A stretch of 64,000 nt of DNA from Oscillospiraceae bacterium (GTDB taxonomy: Bacteria; Bacillota; Clostridia; Oscillospirales; Oscillospiraceae), in NCBI GenBank assembly GCA_017622995.1, contig JAGAQA010000035.1:32359-96358 (forward strand). The letters are read 5' to 3'. The position numbers and the translations under genes were made by a program. Below, piece after piece: positions 50,301 to 51,888 of this stretch; the first letter of the stretch is position 1; each line of letters opens with the position of its first letter. A model generated the notes under the pieces. That model was not told the DNA's origin and did no database searches. It saw only the letters and a program-made list of their open reading frames with translations.

Positions 50301-51390
50301 CTTCCCCGCTCTGGGTATAGGTAACGGTATCGGCCTCCTGGGTGCCGTAAATGGTGACGCTGGCCTTATTCTTTGCTTCCACAAGGCTGTTGACGGAGAG
50401 GTAGAGACCCGCCATGATCAGCTCAAAATTCTTGGCCGCGTTGACCGTAATGTTGCCGGTCACATTGGCTCCGCCCTCGCTCTGGGCGCCTACGGTGGTC
50501 TTGTCAATGATGCCGCCCTCTTCCGGGGCCTCGTAGGAATCCTCCGCCAGGACGTAGAGCTTGAAGCCGTCGGCCAGATTGTCGCCGGTGGCGTCCACGG
50601 TGATGTCGCCGTCGTACTGGCCTTCGCTGACCACGATGGTAATATACTTGCTGTCTGTTGTGGCTCTTGCCAGGGCTTCCTGGACGGCCTTGTTGATGGC
50701 ATTGTCGGTGGTGGTTTCTCTGGTTCTGACGTATGTATCGTCGGTGGTATCCTGGGGGGTGTTGTTGTCGTTTTTCTGCAGAGCGCCGAACTCGATCCCT
50801 TCCAGCTGCTCCTGTACCTCTTCGGGAGGAACCACCGTCTCGTTGGTGCCCTTGATGACAATGTCGGTGGAAACGGGCTCCGCGCCGGTCTTGGGCTCAT
50901 ACAGCTCGCTGATGACGGAAGTGCCCGGAGTCTGGGTGCCCGTGCCTGAGCCGGTGCCTGAGCCTGAGCCGGTGCCGGGTGTGTAGGGAGGCACCACGGT
51001 TTTGTGGACGACACCGGCATTGTCATAGACCTGGGTCTCAACCACCGCGGGGAAATCGTTGGAGTAGGACAGATCGTCGGTTTCCTCGTTGTTACCCAGC
51101 AGCGCTTCCAGATTGTTGGTTTCCGTTGCCGGTGCGCCCGCAACAGCGGGCGTTTCCACCACGTTTTCAACGATGGTGGCACTGCCCTCCGGAGCCGCGG
51201 TTTCGGACTGCGCAATATCCTCCGCCTCCGGGATAGGGCTCTCCTCGCCCTCCTCCGCCAGGGCCGTCATGGGCAAAAAAGCGCAAAACAGACTCAGGCA
51301 AAGAATCAGCGCCAAAAGCTTGGCGATTCCTTTCCTCAGTCTGTCCCCATAAAGGCGGCCGTCATGGTTTATCCCAAAAGCAGTTTTCAT
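20338..51390 (-). CDS. Giant secreted filamentous adhesin-like protein (about 10,350 aa, LktA-like)
   Basis: One uninterrupted frame of 31 kb. ATG 51390 is chosen over TTG 51405 because GGAGGG sits 7 bp before it. Layout: signal peptide (LLALILCLSLFCAFLPMTALA); Gly/Ser/Thr linker (about 136-150); RTX-like turns GDGDDT, GGDGADT, GDGDDT (about 370-475); beta-helix; InlB-like/bacterial-repeat modules (first near 970-1060, more to about 2750); (SG)n linker (about 2100-2130); helical insert (about 2280-2440); then thousands of residues of repeats with G-x-A/S-x-A-V-x3-N-x3-A, as in leukotoxin LktA-family adhesins; a less repetitive beta region; four 41-residue tandem repeats (about 7970-8160); two coiled coils (about 8970-9180 and 9655-9935) set in beta-solenoid; C-terminus ITVDLVSEL. 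No LPXTG, S-layer or membrane anchor was found. Likely a surface or released adhesin; ligand unknown. Confidence 0.93.
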   Translation of the reverse strand: MKTAFGINHDGRLYGDRLRKGIAKLLALILCLSLFCAFLPMTALAEEGEESPIPEAEDIAQSETAAPEGSATIVENVVETPAVAGAPATETNNLEALLGNNEETDDLSYSNDFPAVVETQVYDNAGVVHKTVVPPYTPGTGSGSGTGSGTGTQTPGTSVISELYEPKTGAEPVSTDIVIKGTNETVVPPEEVQEQLEGIEFGALQKNDNNTPQDTTDDTYVRTRETTTDNAINKAVQEALARATTDSKYITIVVSEGQYDGDITVDATGDNLADGFKLYVLAEDSYEAPEEGGIIDKTTVGAQSEGGANVTGNITVNAAKNFELIMAGLYLSVNSLVEAKNKASVTIYGTQEADTVTYTQSGEGDAAIHTGDGDDTIAAACGGSGSLAIEGGDGADTVTLAFTGSEKTSVTVDSGDGDDTVSVSGEKASGQKSELSVNLGAGADSVNVDMNTANAVSKLKIDGADGYDVLTLSGEIDSNGENTVAEEAVMLGQQVVDYNFVIHAASKAGKPITIDADSIQALADGITNKPQQEITDSDIIDGTIYVSNSFTNYVIEDDSILDTMKTGTLTMRAEEGKRLYFARLVLSGDQLEIGSIDVTGLDLEINGKEIRVDGALTADNIIIQASDDDKNALSQPGSLQLGDVNTGLNFDFLNFDLETGAKIQITKDARLTALKNIALSASSIQTQPVFHLNTGLQESTFPIIVKVGLAEIGIDGILTAGGKVEAESTAQIIVKSNNELYKRIRVPLSVVVAAADARTGLTSTGTITSGSLTRLSSKAEVTTSSVATIGIVPLSLALSVVSLDAVTTVDGVINAGGNIDILAEGTSSVTTISQEDPPAELLKADISTGEGGTTTTPPAPSEGTISFGGFFAVAVVLQNCKALVTEGAQLTSGGDINILSKSVEQARTVAQASMNNADGQSQAMDLNSITGIMTGILKLLTGEKDTLTAVGKAKLGGLVDNGIKQISGGKLTVTVKPTEHGTVTTPVKTNTGDTVTVRAVPDSGYTIDTASITYTDPKTNWVKNLTVVPETGEGRPDTTDFTFVMPDNSVTLTVVFRQLKQNEQPLTLGTGAIDSNAGIAGAVETATGSATEPFDPPKYPTGIGPGVYKITPETLSSAGTGSISLDTGYAKKDQKVLVRVNPADGYELEKLTLKKRNTVNGLVISSEEELAADTNGRYIFTMGEGDVDVMATFRKSAGGASGPQESFMGSTGTAHKNKGQLVGSVAVAFVKNDNKADISLGQALLDETGTELRKCFVTAKGSVNVKADASTQSESLADASPIDRDPKATTTIHINDGAATVQDEKTAEKQIEYPQTSETKTVVYTTMTNGRFSNENFDGNAKKITFNLTAREGYYISKVWFTYLDNIKTSGEEVQSEKLGIYDFAATTEEKKTEGSFEAELFNRASQKYWVYAEFLPILYSVQKPVNTTAPGSKPAAEYSYQVSGASGVDDNGNAQVRGGTTVVIHSIKKGTLNDVTKKYDYNVSLTSDDIKLLVTYVENGATKNLEVTPNSTGGFSFVMPLYDVTLKFASKGVQLKIYDGNSSSEIYEPTPEQSQLSLGQFQQSTDSNGVVSYLAKVEGVADSKDKVVLNLSQAAYENAKRVVITVEAYGSDINNQNIQKNLELSIPVNNDGNGLYSFTLPDLSGGNLFPVQGSATETLALTGLRIKYQFGTDKAHMLSAQATTKPRIGTGTTTTPGTGTTTPPANAKLNVAETTGGMISVAPAVDLGDTIYVTVTPYTGYRLVSNSLKITFRFTDNSELTQVLGLDNNGVYKFTLNQQLPEGKTLRAYDRSTGITPIAITGQFATDACGTRTSDAKTFSAGVAVDVAITNHTNEATISKGKVTAEGAALSAVSSEGIVSSASSLAGYSAGDFGVAGAITVHVVSAKTYAQIREAAEVNLGSGALSLEAKSKSQFNTAAEGANPDDAEGSTAGVGAGIAVAVIGVDAVAEVCENTTLHLDATAPLQKLTISADSENVEVMNAKAGSAGGISVTPVLGLVISSVTSEALLGRTRENKRIEALDGSIAARSIIDRQVAANAAAVGGSVGLGGSFAITVLNDTTRAKLRNSYKGDNLKISTTGRSSVRSTSRAGAQGAASDNSGAGSSSGSGSTGSGSGSGSGSGSGSGSGTGTASSPASGTSDAQANQAISGTSNLANTGNRGLSGNKVQTMARDRSMAQTADEGSVQIAAAFNLNIQENLNESVIDDGISVELDGALEVTAYNDTDAAVYAIASAVNSSVGVGVGVAINMVKAVNRAVIGLCSITADEIKLIAEMYDDGSYAKALSKEAIKEAQSNKGINILDFLIEKAIRESVEDAVSKLDGASREILEGLGNFAADLVGAMVGQFTQTLLTHMGLEKMLSNDIETKFKNFADSFGTKVSDSAMSVMKNVLLTYVLNRFSHLAKTPLNTAINKLTGTVNIPGVPAPNNSAASGTTGQTPAASTGAVGEIQRIINGLPQNQQTELRELGLMSGVALETFANQLFGDFVNVTQLKTYFTAGFGQNVTASIINALTDSGKAATDSVLSALSEWTDAQVVPAREYPTHTFRTHAVSGAGATNIGVAGSLALAIINTQTLAYVKDAASAGSGEAYPISVENGFIIRSQNKQYEDTIASSAVNAEEDAAPATQNSTQTNAAGTGPQAPAKTYDGGVLTVGETENGLVNNVTVTRDGNKPTYTLVITPNPGYKVEKVTYTITTPGTGGGTPTTSAPVQVNFANSQFRFTVNQDLPAPAAGQTYSGTTVNVTVTFSKILEPKLVIVGQVDNQTGGTTGGTGSTGGTGTTGGTGTTTAPALTTYKIDGFTFTVEKEVTTTGANGQATQGTANAGNNETVKAGTKITVKIKPNDPSAPNGGAATTKFVDGIVLTYTAPGGIAKKVTVKTMETAASAAGTSAAGAAAAAATGEKTYWFRMPEINQDGVEANAKVTMEVNMVDVAPVTTPAGAANAAAAANSAATGTSIGIGASFAFNYVNKNEDARTASFIGKYRTVHTGTISMVAMLQNDLRTSAAAGADPLADRSEDGTPSEDPMDIALDAAVAIGEINNKVYTYIAEGAKVTAYKSDLDIGSFDEEEYLASLPGEYTEEEKQAALEQARSQAQDLVSVYLSSRQEGHTLATAGSFAIGASAAVGACAAVNYANSDVCAQLQGTVTAPGKARILSQTYNTDDAFATATAMGADIQRYLDRLGAGVTKAEDIANGDYGLANNPRTQSSSTRAIQNAGGLTQPGVPSGANQQNSNIPGGGANVPATQDKGVQVAAAVGINITKHQAKALVSGSLTALDVKLHAENNANFRSRANGATVTLASSNLAIAAGVAVSVNQNKAIAENSGTIITRLPEGGNPEEPGNLVIVAVHTANMDGIYRGTLGAQALAGSVTGKGSNATISGAFAVLRSKAETRAATMEGSVLNARGDLEITASDKTKLAVRAGGVSVSTGTSIGVGASFALIYAENQVLALVEDGTKTLKCGGDLKVNAIKHKVTMADYDLSLDKSMLITDTTGLTAEEEAQVTKGVLNLKKGGSGYEVTINMSTDKLIDAIDLLNFLSSVNYYAEAVAGAIVAPSGDSKFALAGSFAMLFYGNQVKAYVGKLEKDAQITVDGSAEVLARNETTARLIAGSLNVSPATLGVGLTVGSICNSANSLTDITRAETAGKLSVGGSFTQRAENDTDYLSVTVAASVADGASGNAVGGAVNVIDMQNHVQSAVTGEVTAEEAVDVLALNHARLIIVPLAVAAGLGSKVAGGAAVSVIVTGTDTQAWTGSGAKLTSKGGSVAVRALTDEGLMAFTTAAAATSGNIAGSASFAVVISNSRTEAAVKGSTLNAKRDVIVLAQGDTWTLTTILAASASSNTAAAGSVAVSIFNRYVGAKVTGNAKLTAEQGSILVEAYGDDFFVNVVLAAGGSGSMAISGSIPVIVSSSTVEAVVNGDDAANGRATLTAGDSISVIADLAGKSYMAAGALSASGSTAIGATIDTAVYSNRVTAAVDNAVLTASCRYLSNLADRAPNRVTRRRGITVSATADNSIMTFAVSGGAGGSMAITGVVNTLVVENNVRALVGRNEELSDADEETEGSQEGSGRQKGYVSLTTGGEIAVDAEDDSDLADAAGALAVGGSAGAGATVVTLVYNKSVRAILDAQTVSAEKAVSVTANSDDDVFLLAISFGASGSTGVAGNVNVLVFGSAIEAAIGSVSMAKSVTVHAESNANLYNIATSAALSGAVAATAVAVVTYFENETLAHVLAGAEGAHTVIGSDEQKISGDVDIEAISREMVTADAAGASGSGTVAVNGAVDVIVTQFTTKAYTGDYVDIYATGDVTIHGSDAFDVYAVVAGLSIGAGGVGLGVVTLVSVSYSTVEASIGTYNTIDGRDVKVAALADRNVLGVTANIGGGATAGVALTVTVVLVGNEMTQDAHDGIYKDGMDPEAQVTEGFKTDESNSSQAARTNALKDKQRENGEMTALLKGNGQSTQGGDYNDFGQSASADTTVYDENKNTVKENQDIDDARDSVQYTGSAAALGSKTYKDAVSAIIGSGSTVTATGNISVTAGDVLNANIASGVVSAGMGGVGVGISVAILHSNVNAEVCEETTLSADGAILVEASAGAKPMTELEPVQDSSARMANQPRATGEADYSENNITPKYCVNVSDDTFEVDKNAKEGDYSKAKYESGQSAIRLMSLMVSGGMVSVNACIAVLQVFSQSNAVLAGSVVKATAPTGEANVPGYAVTVHSNMDFGQVMTANGTLSGGVAAVNCSSAGTYFGGKTKAAIEGSGTIQNITGNIRVYTTGVTRAIGAAASAAAGVGSGNATFVMAVNRSTAETYIGRDVTITAKNSDVEVYHNITAEARAYNIALSGGLVAVNANVVLIINNFVAHSWIGDPSDTILSSESGKLTAKNVRVSAYANTVTEGIGTAAAAGGVAGNALVALAFNTTGNKASVARKSITADCLTITSTIDGDTTIWATSLAAGAVGFGAIVSAAFSEADNTARLDLSDSVMEIDEVFIHAGTEEKPNNNQALVFGVTGAAGGAAANLNIGIARNSGYNRALVTGAGGSLTANSLQIDAIGLGRAYAVLAGAAAGVLSAQVSVAVAYLKNVQEAKMDCQSVVNIQKGDTGLNGNVTVKSTQKTSGSDFDFGSFELTVSKDNKKLGGAFTTMAQALVFTAGAGALTATASTANAISDATSRALVRAEQLTAVNIEVTNNAESTAAANIGSIGFGLKSEGLHSGYAYAKGTFEALVQTKGGLSDVKTNIDAAGLNISNTYVSNAKAVITPAVGGVNASLSEEKVNVATARNLTKARTGILGGETSGGVINVTGAVDITATGTALSEARVNTPVISISSVSLTANAATADVKVTQETLIENVTLTADSLTVKSELNKDSVFDDDSKYSGALAVIGGSYALGKDVTGVSISKVAATANSANALFSGKNHSYVSNANLDIAGAVALSAESRSFARGDVMQDSKLGLVSLFLTEIYAYAGGDFGSYVSNSTGKKVKGKSVKISNTYTARAKSMSAQSDSGIDASLVSAGANVALAHTRVISKAGISGGEAEANQTSEEGDIQVSLTGNAKAEASFYGPLAKLSAANLAVNFVEARLLDQQDAYIKDATVTAYDVSVYSSFNESDRQVAASATIAGGGQGGGGSLSVSGISINTNTAIADAASKVTSLIENASVDAKGKLSVKTLGNAIAKSDYSGSENAAALLAFGVFVSKAATSGSFRAYVNNGAQNIGAASLEILSQYTAVADACTTTPGKGVDVALASGTVNLAQATVNADSTTVSGRASLTSGGNVTIGNDVTVQVTGKGLANARSIGSKLSLSLMGIAVTDVYAYLQMKQDAYIQNSGSFTAGNVTVESLIDSSSYDGKVNYGTANASGGQATNDDYQTKEEDREKITLFGSDSVKTEAKTVSVNNAYLKGTGTNTMKAGKVKVFARSVTGADTHSSMPDEIAGIAFNNVSSNAYTNDSVHAYLSGVNLEAVSLTVEGVATSVANALAETGSGLSGVKFTKADTNAGIGTGANGRQSAQAGITGGSVKARKDIVVRAFNKGSATANIKSGAQESVFGNVENKTLPTASYYNTKAYANGDTKLVSELGSISITTEDDARAQSIVSGANVSAGGIINLDYTKGENQVDVVNAIELKGTMDAYAHFTARTISNANMTARSSKDGKGFYAASKISAKNTLTRSATIRVLDGTVIKANFGKLDILAEAGRGDIITTNAKIDSDGVISTAKIDIDVTVESTAQVIVGAAEIRNRFGTVTIGADSSENSVNSIGSTDASGLGTAPRADICNNITLTANTAIKPNSKAVIEGTVVNIVSYIGSLYINGQAYAKGSALGADVDAISNQTIRLKANTEIDNADITAHDRADIYASVKPEYRSANIRYYAAVQLNAIGEGKAHALGEVNAQAKTTIGSRFVYRGAQVTITGYDFDEARIECNLRDRGFIYHHSVNDTGFGGNPYTSTVASGASFYLGDAAGGMYVDIAYNGGNPGGGVIVRQAGVRGSSYYTLGADQITLKDLVNNLPGKAFLYGTVDAINVYDQRSISGATITNGTDLKLIVPEFSGTNSGYIYPSVIVNGAAYSVDYKAPGYGAPTFTITTSGKGDVEIKNLLALYNGKLTIEWTGETGGKLTAEKEVSILNSKDKTAPIWANELNIIHAASIGTKEIPLNVWMTSYNAASAVISATAQGDIFLNVVPAVMTIKNVGSGNSAAPVLVKEVRSQAGSVELTLGSVLDITMEPDTMMVTMPVPGTLSYETQTVALTADSSINGLELLDRYLNGYDAATGLYRYLLPNGTVFWMDAFHNVSRIEESKTTMAVGDYTFQRNDQGQVTSIGLNNGVHIDLATGQLYVDANASFDVLFSVVNAQAYFVNAQGVLFPNIKVRLSSSKDANGNVLTGSVDSENVKDVVEWDVKPVKLYTAGSLTYYYLTGLEPAFGKLDNAEGKTYYILVYDSGANSVELFSLGSSTQIEDDSDNRDYFWYLTGNTHDDGAYLTKDGPDKSEESEQPAYYIHKAKQNANMTFTFNNFAGTGYGATLEYRNGEPVLKLVNGSNAIPLVKVPGMGYTAGAETNNLTANEKAFLAKLRTRIFRTETESEVVTTVTAYNESWSNSKEITANDGDNFKLAEYTWTHREVKKFIGIDFLAKDVLTPRYQYGSITMHGYKMLLDYTELLPTDASLSMEYYATGKKYEITVNGSTITVFENPEDGELYTSEDFKPEEKLAFQAELEKYDDKYTVTKDGQTLKIKVADTEVEVVFYESAKIKGTDRYKLDGISGILAEVQNGKVRLVTEQKIYEKIEESDVKYQYETGKIILQSSDTTYTVTPVEAPAAGQNGEVTVSHVADTGTTGVTIVIKSDGKYYLRTVTTDDQGAQTTTDTELTNNGKEIVVTDYAALVYAQADAETGNKFQFNLEGVKLGSDNNVVDPGKPLFYNTSTKDGYLYYLSDETAHTFTKYNEIQYKSGSKGLYYSETKYNTYDGNEDLSTAKEELYKPTGKEILTYADGTQFAGGAIYRGGEGAPTFVPKSYVTNENLASGVLVLRPGSSNPGGSSTLTIDGPIAKEQPVPIKTVLVPTKNQTPAPGYRITDTLYLTKSGLAVNLVMENGSVVFESRFDGTNYTSDHITATSFGTMGQARELEYDINGMIRHNGKLYLRMGNLLALFEDGVLTPLSVGESNEILYTVAPTTDNVPAIQILEKEKVFLERLTPEICVDIQGSYWYLPKDAETPCWAAAQETSSFRLRAAGTTTVTFGGKVYLVISHDNDGNLCFAMPQSGVLAKSNGVITRTDDSQMDVKIVENTTTKTDYAIGQIGTEGALEDVTVTLGSPVASLVNGNTDKTLQNIQTNGGDVILIAQGDKASLGTSGTDPLIIDAANGTVKVRTPDNAETIAVNTYLVLTQDTTLTPENIIVDGVEYKVVGKAQDSTDKVDITCGSLRVINGGLADISTDGTLYFTYLGVDDQNSTGNSKAVLQAAESITVEELNTAGGTTELTSTGGSVTVTELTASDNASVTVNAATAFESETMDVTGSTVSVTGGGTGKITNLTATEKASVTVDVDSNFESETMKVTGSEVSVTGGGTGKITDLTATESANVTVDVATAFESERMEVTGSTVSVTSDGTGKITNLTATESANVTVDVATAFESESMDLTGSAVTVTSDGTAQITDLTASDSAAVQVHTAGDITLGTLDLEDATAAFTSLSDANGYALPGSGSITGGGKFTADYVEADRSRLEIDVWQDLRIFNETGDEASGEDRMENVLVLRDMHGSQTVGNTQQKRGAFLTSRNGAVDSTHDDYSVYTAGDGSAFFLQDGQWYALEGSGDSLRFVKLETAPDLTGYTDRGRYSLYIGSSDENASGYLPDYAGVLVLERSGDFYQIAADGIQKDDHLSSDFIDAQKLLNVGARNYYDSWFTDNADLTVSALGDIQVRDGLLLTNSTNANLTSNAGGIIVADYFMDTDGDGIGDKLQPSRYLVKNSVAELTALGGDVRTDRVYVETSFAAIDDCTGDVNSKTWYILGSKFPINLDGDVTVVCLDADSASAVPAAQILWSNEDFYIHLLMDGVYEYVQTGVDITSRNGMVHIENMDGDVSSSNTLDLYATASTVDIQAAKGVRIPEMELNTPNDRIKLDDGLTPATGNVYHDRVYKLVDGQYTQMTEAAIPDPAEHAYGTVMNITATDGGFIANNIKVSGALTPQGEVYTAHGISELNVQTGGAIDISYNLSDRTQEHIDQYGQNIADRALTIQDGSKVRLQSEKGGVSVLGHDADVCREDILLAGTSGENAVLQMIADDGLETGSITASSAKLYLRTTGAEADAEDNDIRVDRIVGTDVAAELDSAGSINALTGNSSLLLKLDGDTSLRLAAAGDIGTPEQFAHIDVPCTIVVDKVSGFYADLNLRDSDDNRIYSEIRDYAITQGYLASDADAMVQKLISIREEDYLGHSDLRFYNVLLSEETLGAIRTALNRKDGEALTADDLVNGFALLDDQTRTDVLSSLYNAAVSNGQGLSDIETALTEQEDALRSILAEKQKLAQRMGQEKPLKAEELAQCKARYDSLVEQEKGIRARIQELSKRKADIEDSYRAYAAEDPEMNGLMDQAEALYAQAQQLEADSDQLTAEATALQTALDALLTKLLNHDAFHETSLETGRKAAEVVLNAAKLAGEKVNAAEQAALALAVSCEEQDRKAAAENLNAMASLAAAMGDLALDAYAGTQMLNNIFVDVPARSSQILIGEIEGALYLNNEGDIHVLVDSGRTLTSEFDPNPASHIQVEANPLLVGEILSRRGDVTIENVNGAIDAKKLEDGKANVVADEISLKAQGSIGSAQQPLVTEQRDVTPSKITAPVEDIYRNQNAEETVSGSALPGKGVIGIQLAQRYDELSDETQTVAVTLLMADGTELKTHMALQDLRQLTRQANTTDGCVYNFLTDEKATLAALQVVVRYDWVRYLDPKAGTRTDAESENGSVYLSELTGTMHIGRIQAKDDISITAPDGVYSVLTEEELASGQQNIHTTGGDSQVTVDAGTGGVGESGRPLRVQISGEHPLMTTTSQDGVYVQGTGDLELEFEDTSRHIEIELIGADNPNGIANLTVNDRTVDGSDTLTGYAKSLGSLELHTQADVGTQTDPFEIVTDAAKGGTLILSGDDVNLLQKQGDLLAENVTAKGDLRMDVGGNLLDASDSRLTELLRQYRQQLADTNAQQAVLDELQAQWNAIMNNDMDAKRKQELADARDNAAQAQAKAADAAENKQNAQEALTQANKALSQALASGDKTAIAAAQEAVTKAQQELTEKADALAQANAQNQAAQERLKAAEAIEAKFTALEKAKQNLENAYAGGNPAEIDQARKAYDAAREAAAPYTDYVERAKADVDAAETILKNAFGDDYRTALENAPADVAAKYQPIVELLDNAQKALREAQARLEVLNGDANTPGSIAEAQQRLEEEKAALEALIGQIQKSQQQGDSLAIQVGGDADIHTGGSIAGSTRNPDEDYVSIQVGGELNMEADGTISLISPEEIRIGEAITNGNSLNLISLGDVTVGSTDATEFSAAGDNIAVDLEDNVSLGDVIAEGSVDITTDGSIDQKPGTAIRGEELEIQAGGSVAVDVYVDRIQVTAGEAVDITSGKSDLVIDGIKAGTDVSIDGPGNLVSGGGIDIDSGGNVTIHMGGNIGFVDAELAIRAAGGIIATSVYGLSFIRRIVDTGASEQTEGHGLDKLWDDPDQREYFVRRADGTLEKYLRPGTGLEVFGRDLKDAFLWVGTEQLRKDQFGDAQKLTRLTIRVPGKTLFDYCVAIDHIVERILSDGVRIPVIERDTAGRYAGRLLIYRYHVGSAYNGCRYTVTVEEDGAVREMTGVVANGYVIFTAQSTASSITVDLVSEL
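26915..27485 (-). repeat. Four 123-bp tandem repeats inside the giant gene
   Basis: The anchor GGATTCAAAG or a close variant recurs on the plus strand at 27022, 27145, 27268 and 27391, exactly 123 bp apart, with partial units on both sides. Each encodes 41 residues of the form FESExMxVTGSxVSVT, GTGKITxLTATExAxV. The period is a multiple of three, so copy-number change keeps the frame. Near-identity between units points to recent duplication. Confidence 0.92.
45005..45052 (-). repeat. 12-bp x 4 microsatellite encoding a Ser-Gly linker
   Basis: CCTGACCCCGAG (plus strand) is repeated four times without change at 45005-45052, followed by a degenerate unit to about 45075. It encodes an alternating Ser-Gly stretch in the giant protein. 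Slippage by whole units would lengthen or shorten the linker in frame. Confidence 0.92.
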
Positions 51391-51546
51391 AGGAAATCCC
51401 TCCAACGAAATGCAGCTGTGAATCGCATTCGTGTTTACTGTTATTTTTCAGCAGCAAATTGCGGAAAACGTACCATATCGTGTTGCGGAGCCCGGTCTGT
51501 GCCCCCTGATCCGGGCGCAGCCTCCCCGTCCCATTTATACACCAAT

Positions 51547-51575
51547 ATCCTATCATGAACAGGTGCAGATTTCAA
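51547..51575 (-). promoter_or_regulatory. Candidate proximal promoter of the giant gene
   Basis: On the minus strand TTGAAA (51575-51570), 17 bp and TAGGAT (51552-51547). The resulting 5' leader would be about 150 nt. The leader region 51391-51540 shows no coding sequence. Confidence 0.6.
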
Positions 51576-51689
51576 GAAAATTTTTCCATCATTCAACTGA
51601 GCGTTGTGGGCATTTCCCCAAAAATGCGGCAGGGTTTCCCAAATTCCATCCGCCGGTTCCTCAGGAAGAAGCCGCCGGTGCGCGGTGCC

Positions 51690-51775
51690 GCGATACAAAC
51701 ACCCACACTACCATTATAGCAGAAAACCGGCCGGCGGGAATACCCGCCAGCCGGTAAAAATGGGTAGTTTTCATT
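51690..51775 (-). promoter_or_regulatory. Distal promoter module of the giant gene (copy 1 of duplicated module)
   Basis: On the minus strand: ACTACCCATTTTTACCGG, then a 12-bp-arm palindrome around TATT (51727-51754, one mismatch), then TTTTCTGC-TATAAT-GGTAG with an extended -10 (51718-51713). No good -35 is seen; the palindrome occupies that place, which suggests a regulator binds there. A similar module precedes the 722-residue protein gene. Confidence 0.7.
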
Positions 51776-51888
51776 TGTCCTGTCCGGGGCGACTTCCCTA
51801 CCGGGGTCAGACCAAAGCCGTCAACTGCCCTTTGGGGCGGCGCGCATTCCCGGAACACTTATCAGACTTTTCACCCGCTTTGAGCTAT

